Shown piece by piece: positions 1 through 4,903 of a stretch of DNA of 5,568 bases (position 1 is its first letter; each line of letters opens with the position of its first letter). The stretch spans positions 837 through 6,404 of the forward strand of contig JACQXL010000101.1 of assembly GCA_016208805.1 (NCBI GenBank). Direction: 5' to 3'. The notes below the pieces were generated by a model that worked only from the letters and a program-made list of their open reading frames with translations, was not told where the DNA came from and made no database searches. The position numbers and the translations under genes are program-made. This stretch comes from Planctomycetota bacterium. GTDB lineage: Bacteria > Planctomycetota > MHYJ01 > JACQXL01.

Positions 1-1473
1 CTTATCGGGCCGCTCGGTCCGGTATTCCTCCACGGTCTGGGTCCGGTCGCGGGTGGTGACCACGACCATATCATTGTCCAGAAAGAGGTCGCAGATTTCC
101 ACGACGGCCCGGAGCAGTCCGCCCGGGTTGCGGCGCAGGTCAACGACCAGCGCCTTCATCCCCTGCTTGGTCAGTTCGGCCAGCCCATCGGCGCATTCAC
201 GTGAGGTAGTATCGCCGAAACTGGTGATGGACAGGAAACCGATATTGCCCTCCAGCATCTGGACGCGGGCCGTCTTGATGGCGATAATCGCCCGGGTCAG
301 GGTGAAGTCGCGCTCCTTGGTCCAGCCGCGCCGGAAGACCTTAATCTTGACAGGCGTATCGGGCTTGCCTTTGAGTTTATCGGTAAGTTCGTTGATGTCC
401 TTGGACTGGGTGGTCTCGCCTTCCACCTCGGTGATGCGGTCCAGCGAGCGCAGGCCGGCCTTATAGGCGGGCCCGCCGTAGATGGGCCGTTCAATGGTCA
501 GGAACTCGTCGCGCATACTGACATAGGCGCCGATGCCGCCGTAACGCATATTGAGCGATTCCTGTGATTTCTGTTTCTCCTTTTCGTCCTGGTAGCCGGA
601 GAACTTGTCCAGCGCGCCGGCAATGCCGTGCGCGGCCGCATTGAGCAGGTTCTTCATTCCGGCCGCATCAACCTTGGCCGTGTCCACATATCGTTCCTTG
701 ATGATGGCCATTATCTCGTCCAGGAGCCGGTAATCAAACTCGGTCTTGGGCCGGGCGCCGCCGGATTCCTTGCGCTCGTAGGCCTTGAGCAGTTCGTAGT
801 ATCTGACAAACAGCGCGGCCAGCCGGCCGGTCTCGGTCGGGTCGCTGCTTAAGGGCTTGAGGATTTCCAGGCAGTCCTCAAAGCGCTCCATCTCGGCCAG
901 GGTCAACGCGGCGGCCAGGCGCATCTCGGAACTGCCCTGGGCGACCATATCCTTGATTTCCTTCACCACCCGGGTATCGCCGCCGGTCCGGAACAATAAC
1001 CTGAGCAGCGCCAGGCGCTGGTAGGGGCTGACCGAGGTTTCCAGCATATCCCTGATTTTATCGGCGGTGGCCTTTTTATCCGGCGCGGACGGGTCGTCCC
1101 GGAACAGGTTGCCGAGCACCTCGCCGGCGATGGCGGCCGCGGCCGGCTCTTTGTCGTCGCCGATGACATTCAGCAATGCCGTAATCGCATCCGACTTGCG
1201 GCCGAGTTTATAGGAGATGCGGGCGGCCGCGATGCGGATATTCACCCGCGGGCTTTTCAGACCCTCGCCGATGACCAGCAACGCATCCTGGCCGAATGAT
1301 TCTATCTGCCGGGCCATATCCCAGAAATGGTTGGTCTCTATGGCGTTGGGGGTCTTGGTGTCGTACTCGGTAAGTTTTTCCAGATACGAATAGGTATCGG
1401 AGACGGGCGTGGCATTGGCCAGAACAACAGACAATACCAGGGCGAGAATTAGAATAATTAACCGTTTGCGCAT
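1..1473 (-). CDS. S41 family (C-terminal processing type) peptidase with helical N-terminal extension, partial at the left edge
   Basis: Exported serine protease of the CtpA/Prc (MEROPS S41) type, expected to trim or degrade periplasmic or envelope proteins. All 491 visible codons are open. Residues 1-22 form a signal peptide (MRKRLIILILALVLSVVLANA). Residues 30-235 are an Ala/Leu-rich helical region resembling HEAT-like repeats (for example around 75-125 and 180-205), which is extra to the usual family plan. Residues 246-265 (LLDEIMAIIKERYVD) match the start of the S41 core. Residues 310-395 form a PDZ-like domain with YGGIGAYV and GPAYKAGLRSLDRI. Residues 409-465 are the start of the protease fold, with GFLSITSFGD and VVDLRRNPGGLL. 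The catalytic Ser and Lys normally lie some 50-80 residues after NPGG, so they fall outside the window and activity cannot be judged. The ATG is the only usable start: an in-frame stop lies upstream at 1510-1512. No Shine-Dalgarno sequence is visible. The gene follows the lipoprotein gene by 72 bases, most of it a palindromic repeat. The family call is firm; the HEAT-like label is inference. Confidence 0.93.
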   Translation of the reverse strand, partial: MRKRLIILILALVLSVVLANATPVSDTYSYLEKLTEYDTKTPNAIETNHFWDMARQIESFGQDALLVIGEGLKSPRVNIRIAAARISYKLGRKSDAITALLNVIGDDKEPAAAAIAGEVLGNLFRDDPSAPDKKATADKIRDMLETSVSPYQRLALLRLLFRTGGDTRVVKEIKDMVAQGSSEMRLAAALTLAEMERFEDCLEILKPLSSDPTETGRLAALFVRYYELLKAYERKESGGARPKTEFDYRLLDEIMAIIKERYVDTAKVDAAGMKNLLNAAAHGIAGALDKFSGYQDEKEKQKSQESLNMRYGGIGAYVSMRDEFLTIERPIYGGPAYKAGLRSLDRITEVEGETTQSKDINELTDKLKGKPDTPVKIKVFRRGWTKERDFTLTRAIIAIKTARVQMLEGNIGFLSITSFGDTTSRECADGLAELTKQGMKALVVDLRRNPGGLLRAVVEICDLFLDNDMVVVTTRDRTQTVEEYRTERPDK

Positions 1474-1480
1474 AATATTT

Positions 1481-1539
1481 ACCGCAGAGACGCCGAGAAC
1501 GCAGAGGTCTCAATATAATTTCTCCGCGCCCTCTGCGGT
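1481..1539. repeat. Imperfect palindromic repeat with 9-base internal units (family P2, copy 1)
   Basis: The outer arms ACCGCAGAG (1481-1489) and CTCTGCGGT (1531-1539) are perfect reverse complements. The left arm reads as three 9-base units, ACCGCAGAG, ACGCCGAGA and ACGCAGAGG, and the right arm is a looser inverted version. It fills most of the gap between the lipoprotein stop and the protease start and ends 7 bases before the protease ATG. A half copy lies at 5390-5416. No T-run follows on either side, so it is not a standard intrinsic terminator. Similar sequences are, from memory, scattered through many environmental genomes. Confidence 0.8.
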
Positions 1540-1545
1540 GGTAGG

Positions 1546-2463
1546 TTATTTGAATTTTACCTTAACCTCGTCGCCCAGTTCCATCTTGAAGCCGGGGATT
1601 TCCGACATAATCTTTTTCATTGTTTCCTTGTCGGGCGGGCCGGACGCCCCGTACTTCTTCTGGAGTTCCTTGAGTTTCTTTTCGCTCTGGAGCATCTTGC
1701 CGCCGTCAATCTCGGCGATGATAATCTTGTTGCCTTCCACGAAAGTGGCGTTGGTTTCCACGATGGCCGAGCCGCAGGAAACCTTGAATGACATATACAT
1801 ATCCTTGATGAACTGCTTGGCCATCTCAAACTCGGCGTCGTCTTTATCCTCGCCGGCCTCTTCGTATTCCTCGTCATCGGCCGGCTTTTTCTCGGCGGCT
1901 TCGTGGGCATCGTGTTTGCCTTTATGCTCGCACTTCTCGTCCGTGCATTCCTCTTCTTCCTCGCCTTCTTCACCATTTTTAGCGCCGCTCATCATCTGGG
2001 CGAAAGGCAATTTCATAGTTAATTCGTTCTTGGCCAGACTGAAAGATAACGGCACGTCGCCGCCCAGCGGCAGGCCGCCGCCCATCGCGCCGCCCATTGA
2101 CTTGGGGTCCATCTTAATCTTGTTGATATCCTTGAATGAGTAAACGATGTTGAAATAGATAAAAGTGCCTTTGGTGGAGGTGGAGAAACTGACGAATTCC
2201 ACGCCCTCGCCGTAGGCCGCGGACTGTTTCTTGAAGGTCTCTTCGGAGAACGGGTTTTCGGCCTTGACGCCTTCCATCCCCGCTTTACCGCCCATCATCT
2301 CCTTGCCCATCCCTTCAACCATTGCGAAGGTTTCTTTATCCATACCGACGGTGGAGATAATTTTGCCGGAGCCGTCCGGGTTGACCGAAATCTCGGCCTC
2401 TATCTTGAAACACCCTGTGATTAACGCCAATGCCAGCGCCAGGACAACCAGAATTTTCTTCAT
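1546..2463 (-). CDS. Predicted lipoprotein with an acidic Cys/His-containing central segment, function unknown
   Basis: A 305-residue protein. It begins MKKILVVLALALALITGC, a type II signal peptide with lipobox I-T-G-C, so Cys18 should be lipidated and the protein anchored facing the periplasm. Residues 20-42 (KIEAEISVNPDGSGKI) look like the opening beta strands of LppM/DUF3153-like lipoprotein domains, a weak match from memory. Residues 50-66 and 121-135 are rich in Met and Gly. Residues 164-213 are a highly acidic, low-complexity insert carrying C173, C178, H180, H184 and H187, a cluster that could bind metal. The C-terminal part (214-305) is mixed alpha/beta with a lysine-rich helix near 257-270. 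The start is supported by an AAGGAG ribosome binding site 7 bases upstream. The protease gene lies 72 bases downstream in the same direction, so joint transcription is plausible. The reverse strand carries a long serine-rich open frame, an antisense shadow. Lipoprotein status is well supported; function is unknown. Confidence 0.9.
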   Translation of the reverse strand: MKKILVVLALALALITGCFKIEAEISVNPDGSGKIISTVGMDKETFAMVEGMGKEMMGGKAGMEGVKAENPFSEETFKKQSAAYGEGVEFVSFSTSTKGTFIYFNIVYSFKDINKIKMDPKSMGGAMGGGLPLGGDVPLSFSLAKNELTMKLPFAQMMSGAKNGEEGEEEEECTDEKCEHKGKHDAHEAAEKKPADDEEYEEAGEDKDDAEFEMAKQFIKDMYMSFKVSCGSAIVETNATFVEGNKIIIAEIDGGKMLQSEKKLKELQKKYGASGPPDKETMKKIMSEIPGFKMELGDEVKVKFK

Positions 2464-2470
2464 AGATAAT

Positions 2471-2476
2471 CTCCTT
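2471..2476 (-). promoter_or_regulatory. Shine-Dalgarno site of the lipoprotein gene
   Basis: AAGGAG on the minus strand, 7 bases before the ATG at 2463. A CCCGCT...AGCGGG hairpin begins one base further upstream in the transcript, so folding of that hairpin could affect ribosome access. That effect is inferred only. Confidence 0.8.
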
Positions 2477-2477
2477 C

Positions 2478-2497
2478 CCCGCTGAAGCGGGATAAGA
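2478..2497 (-). repeat. Small hairpin repeat CCCGCT/AGCGGG (family P3, copy 1)
   Basis: The six-base stem CCCGCT (2478-2483) and AGCGGG (2486-2491) is closed by two bases. Read on the minus strand, it is preceded by TCTTATC. The same flank plus hairpin occurs on the plus strand at 2870-2892 inside the GTPase-like gene. Because the match extends beyond the palindrome, this is a true dispersed repeat and not just two similar stems. Confidence 0.75.
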
Positions 2498-2498
2498 C

Positions 2499-2524
2499 CC
2501 AGTAACGGCCTTCGGCCTAACTGG
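2499..2524. repeat. Hairpin repeat with GTAACGGCCT/CCTAAC core (family P4, copy 1)
   Basis: CCAGT (2499-2503) pairs with ACTGG (2520-2524). Inside lies a GGCC/GGCC stem around TTC, with a small asymmetric bulge. The core GTAACGGCCT (2502-2511) and CCTAAC (2516-2521) recur at 4844-4853 and 4877-4882 in a second hairpin with a different but still paired outer stem. It lies in the leader of the lipoprotein transcript. Confidence 0.7.
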
Positions 2525-2533
2525 CTCTAATCA

Positions 2534-2596
2534 GTAAGCGGATTAAACTGATTAAGCAGATGAACCTTATCCGCTTTATAGGCTCAATCTGCTTAC
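2534..2596. repeat. Long imperfect palindrome with 10-base internal units (family P1, copy 1)
   Basis: GTAAGCGGATT (2534-2544) pairs with AATCTGCTTAC (2586-2596) with one G-T pair. The inner AAGCAGAT (2554-2561) and ATCCGCTT (2569-2576) also nearly pair. Each arm is about 30 bases and reads as three 10-base steps such as TAAGCGGATT, AAACTGATTA and AGCAGATGAA. It would lie in the 5' leader of the lipoprotein mRNA. It resembles the palindromes at 2678-2728 and 4056-4126. Confidence 0.7.
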
Positions 2597-2602
2597 CCCT
2601 AA

Positions 2603-2631
2603 TAATTATCAACCTTACAAACTAAAGTCAA
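2603..2631 (-). promoter_or_regulatory. Possible sigma70-like promoter for the lipoprotein/protease genes
   Basis: On the minus strand TTGACT (2631-2626) is followed by GATAAT (2610-2605) after 15 bases or TAATTA (2608-2603) after 17. The elements are good individually but neither spacing and box combination is ideal. It is back to back with the plus-strand promoter; the two -35 boxes are 7 bases apart. It would produce a leader of about 130 bases carrying three of the hairpin repeats. Confidence 0.4.
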
Positions 2632-2638
2632 CTTTTAT

Positions 2639-2666
2639 TTGACAAAATAGCGCATAATTATATTTT
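2639..2666 (+). promoter_or_regulatory. Probable sigma70-like promoter for the GTPase-like gene
   Basis: A perfect TTGACA -35 (2639-2644), 16 bases, then TATTTT (2661-2666) in an AT-rich stretch. The predicted transcript would start near 2673 and have a leader of about 65 bases, almost all of it the palindrome at 2678-2728. Confidence 0.55.
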
Positions 2667-2677
2667 GGGCGTTCTTT

Positions 2678-2728
2678 AGTAAACGGATTTGGCGGATTAA
2701 TCTGATAAATCTGTTCAATCCGTTTACT
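2678..2728. repeat. Long palindrome with a perfect 12-base outer stem (family P1, copy 2)
   Basis: AGTAAACGGATT (2678-2689) and AATCCGTTTACT (2717-2728) are perfect reverse complements. The arms continue inward imperfectly in 10-base steps (TAAACGGATT, TGGCGGATTA). It ends 9 bases before the ATG at 2738, occupying the place where a ribosome binding site would be expected. Confidence 0.8.
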
Positions 2729-2737
2729 CAAATAATT

Positions 2738-4057
2738 ATGCGGAAGAAAGTATTGATAATGGGTGCGGCCGGGAAGGATTTCCATACCTTCAACACGATT
2801 TACCGCGATAACCCGGATTACGACGTGGTCGCCTTCACGGCCACCCAGATACCGGATATTGACAACCGTTCTTATCCTCCCGCTTTAGCGGGACGGCTTT
2901 ATCCGGACGGCATTCCGATAAAATCCGAGCGGTTCCTGTCATCCATCATCAAGGAGCAACAGGTCAACGAGGTGGTCTTTGCCTACAGCGACGTGTCTTA
3001 TGACTATATAGATGTAAGGCGCAAGAAGGTAGATTCGGCCGGCGCTGAATTCGCGCTGCCCGAGCCGGCGCTGACGATGATTAAATCCACCAAGCCGGTC
3101 ATAGCCGTCTGCGCGGTCCGGACCGGCGCGGGCAAGAGCCAGACCACCCGCCGGGTCGTCCAGATACTCAAACAGCATAACAAGAAGGTGGGCGTGGTCC
3201 GGCACCCGATGCCCTACGGCGACCTGACCAAACAGATAGTGGAGCGGTTTGAGACGCTGGCCGACCTGGATAAATACAACTGCACCATAGAAGAGCGCGA
3301 GGAATACGAGCCGCATATAGAAAAGGGCGCGGTGGTTTTCGCCGGCGTGGACTACGAGAAGATTCTGCGCACGGTGGAAAAAGAGGCCGACGTGGTCGTC
3401 TGGGACGGCGGCAACAACGATACGCCGTTCTTCAAGCCGAACCTGCATATCACGGTCTGCGACCCGCTCCGGGCCGGACACGAACTTTCCTATTATCCGG
3501 GTAAGGTCAACTTTGAGATGGCCGATGTCCTGCTGATAAACAAGATGGATTCAGCCGCACCGGCCGATGTGGAATCAATCCTCAAGAACGCCCGGCAGTA
3601 TAATCCGGATGCGATTATCATCAAGGCCAACTCGCCGATTTCCACAACCGAGCCCGATGCCATCAAGGGCAAACGGGTGCTGGTGGTGGAAGACGGCCCG
3701 ACCGTGACGCACGGCGAGATGAAGTTCGGGGCCGGCTATCTGGCGGCCAAGAAATTCGGCGCCGCCGAAATCATTGACCCCCGTCCCTATGCCAGAGGCA
3801 CACTGATTGATGTCTTCAAGCAATACTCCGGGACCGGGCCGGTCCTGCCCTGCGTCGGCTACAGCCCCAAACAGATAAAAGACCTTGAGGCAACCATAGA
3901 CGCCACGCCGGCCGAACTGGTCGTCATCGGCACGCCCATTGATTTAAGCCGGATTGTGCGCATCAATAAACCCAACCTCCGGGTCACCTACGAACTTGAG
4001 GAATTAGGCACGCCCAACCTGGAGCAGTTGATTACCCGCCTGCTGGCGACATCCTAA
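2738..4057 (+). CDS. COG2403-type P-loop protein (cyclic 2,3-diphosphoglycerate synthase-like / predicted GTPase)
   Basis: A 439-residue cytoplasmic protein, close to the usual length of the family named after the archaeal enzyme that cyclises 2,3-diphosphoglycerate using ATP. In most bacteria the true reaction of these homologues is unproven, so the name is a family label. Residues 4-19 (KVLIMGAAGKDFHTFN) form a nucleotide-fold start. Residues 43-62 carry RSYPPALAGRLYPDGIPI, which resembles the PP-LAG-LYP-GIPI signature I recall for the family. Residues 121-137 (VIAVCAVRTGAGKSQTT) contain the P-loop, with GKS at 132-134 and Val127 where Walker A usually has its first Gly. Residues 218-231 (DVVVWDGGNNDTPF) form a Walker B-like segment, NKMD (268-271) matches the G4 guanine-recognition motif, and THGEMKFGAGYLAAKKFGA lies at 324-342. 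The ATG is the only standard start after an upstream in-frame stop at 2648-2650, yet no Shine-Dalgarno sequence is visible. The stop codon overlaps the next repeat. No functional link to its neighbours is evident. Confidence 0.93.
   Translation: MRKKVLIMGAAGKDFHTFNTIYRDNPDYDVVAFTATQIPDIDNRSYPPALAGRLYPDGIPIKSERFLSSIIKEQQVNEVVFAYSDVSYDYIDVRRKKVDSAGAEFALPEPALTMIKSTKPVIAVCAVRTGAGKSQTTRRVVQILKQHNKKVGVVRHPMPYGDLTKQIVERFETLADLDKYNCTIEEREEYEPHIEKGAVVFAGVDYEKILRTVEKEADVVVWDGGNNDTPFFKPNLHITVCDPLRAGHELSYYPGKVNFEMADVLLINKMDSAAPADVESILKNARQYNPDAIIIKANSPISTTEPDAIKGKRVLVVEDGPTVTHGEMKFGAGYLAAKKFGAAEIIDPRPYARGTLIDVFKQYSGTGPVLPCVGYSPKQIKDLEATIDATPAELVVIGTPIDLSRIVRINKPNLRVTYELEELGTPNLEQLITRLLATS
2870..2892 (+). 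repeat. Hairpin repeat of family P3 lying inside the GTPase-like coding sequence (copy 2)
   Basis: TCTTATC is followed by the stem CCCGCT and AGCGGG (2879-2884 and 2887-2892) closed by two bases. Including the adjacent T and A the stem is 7 pairs. It matches the minus-strand element at 2478-2497 apart from a two-base insertion and one loop change. It encodes residues of the S45-G52 stretch (SYPPALAG). The codons used there (TAT, CCT, TTA, GGA) differ from the GC-ending codons favoured around them. Confidence 0.65.
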
Positions 4058-4126
4058 CCACAGATACACACTGATACACACCGATAATTAATATTTATCT
4101 GCGTAGATCCGTGTTAATCTGTGGTT
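4056..4126. repeat. Long palindrome with 10-base internal units (family P1, copy 3)
   Basis: AACCACAGAT (4056-4065) and ATCTGTGGTT (4117-4126) are perfect reverse complements. The pairing continues imperfectly over arms of about 32 bases. The left arm is three 10-base units ending in NGAT (ACCACAGAT, ACACACTGAT, ACACACCGAT). The right arm, read in reverse complement, shows the same spacing (AACACGGATC, TACGCAGATA). The first two bases are the last two of the TAA stop of the preceding gene. No T-run follows, so a standard terminator is unlikely, though it could protect the 3' end of the mRNA. Confidence 0.85.
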
Positions 4127-4138
4127 GCAAAGAAATAG

Positions 4139-4166
4139 TTGACAAATCCAAAATAGGGTTTATACT
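4139..4166 (+). promoter_or_regulatory. Strong sigma70-like promoter for the ExbD pair
   Basis: A perfect TTGACA -35 (4139-4144), 16-base spacer and TATACT -10 (4161-4166), located between the palindrome and the first ExbD gene. Transcription should start near 4173, giving a leader of about 20 bases. This suggests the ExbD genes form their own unit rather than reading through from the GTPase-like gene. Confidence 0.7.
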
Positions 4167-4191
4167 ATATGCGGGGTAGGGAACCAGAGTT

Positions 4192-4737
4192 ATGAAAATA
4201 AAAAGATTAGCGCCTCTGGACAACGTCGGCTTCAATATGACGCCGATGATTGATGTGGTCTTCCAGTTGATAGTCTTTCTGATGCTGGCGGTGGATTTTA
4301 CGAACCTGGACCTGGAATTCGTCCGGCCGGCGCTGTCAACGCAGGCCAGAGAAGACTTCCCGCCGCCGCCGGACCGGCTTACCGTCAATATCGTGCACCG
4401 GCTGCCGGACGGAGTTACGGACTGCCCGCAATACCGTTATGAGAAAGATAAACTGGTTCATCCCTGCCAGATAGATGCGCATTGGAAAATCATCGTCCGC
4501 GGCCAAGATATGAACGATGCCGAACTGTTACGAACGCTTAAGATAGAGGCGGATTTAGACCGCGAGCCGGTAACCGAGAAAAATCTTCATCCGGCGTCTA
4601 ATCGGTATCTGATAATACGTCCTGATGCGAGTGCGCCGGCCTATATGATAGGTAAAGTCCTGGAGGCCTGCGGCAATAAAGCGGTGAAAATATGGCGGAC
4701 AGAAATCGGGGCCAGAAACCCCGGAGCCACGGATTGA
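4192..4737 (+). CDS. exbD: ExbD/TolR-family proton-channel protein, first copy
   Basis: A 181-residue inner-membrane protein of the ExbD/TolR family, which works with an ExbB/TolQ channel to turn proton flow into motion in the periplasm (TonB-type uptake, Tol-Pal or similar). Residues 1-14 are a short cytoplasmic tail. A single membrane segment spans about 17-36 (MTPMIDVVFQLIVFLM at 16-31) with the family's proton-carrying Asp at D21. The periplasmic domain begins with a proline-rich linker (QAREDFPPPPDRL, 51-63), then a strand LTVNIV (63-68). The final module is RYLIIRPDASAPAYMIGKVLEACGNKAVKIWRTEI (138-172), typical of the family. It is longer than usual ExbD (about 140 residues) because of an insert around 70-135, with two cysteines (C78, C92) that could pair and a third at C160. 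The start is preceded only by weak purine-rich sequence (GTAGGGA, 10 bases upstream). No ExbB/TolQ gene is seen upstream. Which transport system it serves is unknown. Confidence 0.92.
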   Translation: MKIKRLAPLDNVGFNMTPMIDVVFQLIVFLMLAVDFTNLDLEFVRPALSTQAREDFPPPPDRLTVNIVHRLPDGVTDCPQYRYEKDKLVHPCQIDAHWKIIVRGQDMNDAELLRTLKIEADLDREPVTEKNLHPASNRYLIIRPDASAPAYMIGKVLEACGNKAVKIWRTEIGARNPGATD

Positions 4738-4747
4738 GCGTAGCGAA

Positions 4748-4833
4748 ACCCCGCACCTATCCAGCACCCATCCCGACCTGCCCGACTGGCACCGGTCAGG
4801 CGGGAAGGATAGGTGCTTGGATGGGTGCGGGGT
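4748..4833. repeat. GC-rich 86-base imperfect palindrome between the two ExbD genes
   Basis: ACCCCGCACC (4748-4757) and GGTGCGGGGT (4824-4833) are perfect reverse complements. The arms continue as ATCC-AGCACC-ATCC against GGATAGGTGC-TTGGATGGGT. A separate inner hairpin GCCCGACTGG/CCGGTCAGGC lies at about 4780-4799. It starts 10 bases after the stop of the first ExbD gene. No T-run follows. A stem this strong could stabilise the upstream message or reduce read-through. Only one copy is seen here. Confidence 0.8.
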
Positions 4834-4836
4834 CTA

Positions 4837-4889
4837 ACTCGCTGTAACGGCCTCCACCGATATTCATCGGCGGATACCTAACAGCGAGT
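4837..4889. repeat. Hairpin repeat with GTAACGGCCT/CCTAAC core (family P4, copy 2)
   Basis: ACTCGCTGT (4837-4845) and ACAGCGAGT (4881-4889) pair perfectly. Within it GTAACGGCCT (4844-4853) and CCTAAC (4877-4882) match the hairpin at 2499-2524. Here the loop is enlarged by an extra small stem, CCGAT/ATCGG (4857-4869). It ends 3 bases before the ribosome binding site of the second ExbD gene. Confidence 0.75.
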
Positions 4890-4892
4890 AAG

Positions 4893-4898
4893 AGGAGG
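4893..4898 (+). promoter_or_regulatory. Strong Shine-Dalgarno site of the second ExbD gene
   Basis: AGGAGG within AGAGGAGGT, 5 bases before the ATG at 4904. It is much stronger than that of the first ExbD gene and fixes the start. It immediately follows the P4 hairpin, so independent re-initiation on a shared message is plausible. Confidence 0.85.
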
Positions 4899-4903
4899 TA
4901 ATT

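Noticed and set aside
53..852. Plus-strand frames over the protease region (53-466 and 628-852)
   Set aside because: The minus strand has a continuous 491-codon S41 protease with clear motifs here; these frames are its shadows.
1617..1976. Arg/Pro-rich minus-strand frame within the lipoprotein gene
   Set aside because: An out-of-frame reading of the acidic insert, with composition typical of a shadow.
1409..2143. Plus-strand open frame of 244 codons
   Set aside because: It lies antisense to the lipoprotein and protease start, is rich in Ser, Pro and Leu as expected from reading the reverse of an acidic Lys/Glu-rich gene, runs through a repeat, and has no recognisable domain.
2464..2737. CRISPR array or riboswitch in the divergent gap
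   Set aside because: Repeats are inverted and of mixed families without regular spacers, and no known riboswitch core was recognised; simple hairpins explain the structure.
2939..3823. Minus-strand frames at 2939-3481 and 3575-3823
   Set aside because: Antisense to the well-supported GTPase-like gene, with no own ribosome site or motif.
4056..4126. Ends of an insertion sequence
   Set aside because: The inverted arms enclose about 50 bases and no transposase; any mobility would need to be supplied in trans.
1481..4833. Palindromes as intrinsic terminators
   Set aside because: None of the stems at 1481-1539, 4056-4126 or 4748-4833 is followed by a T-run in the relevant direction.
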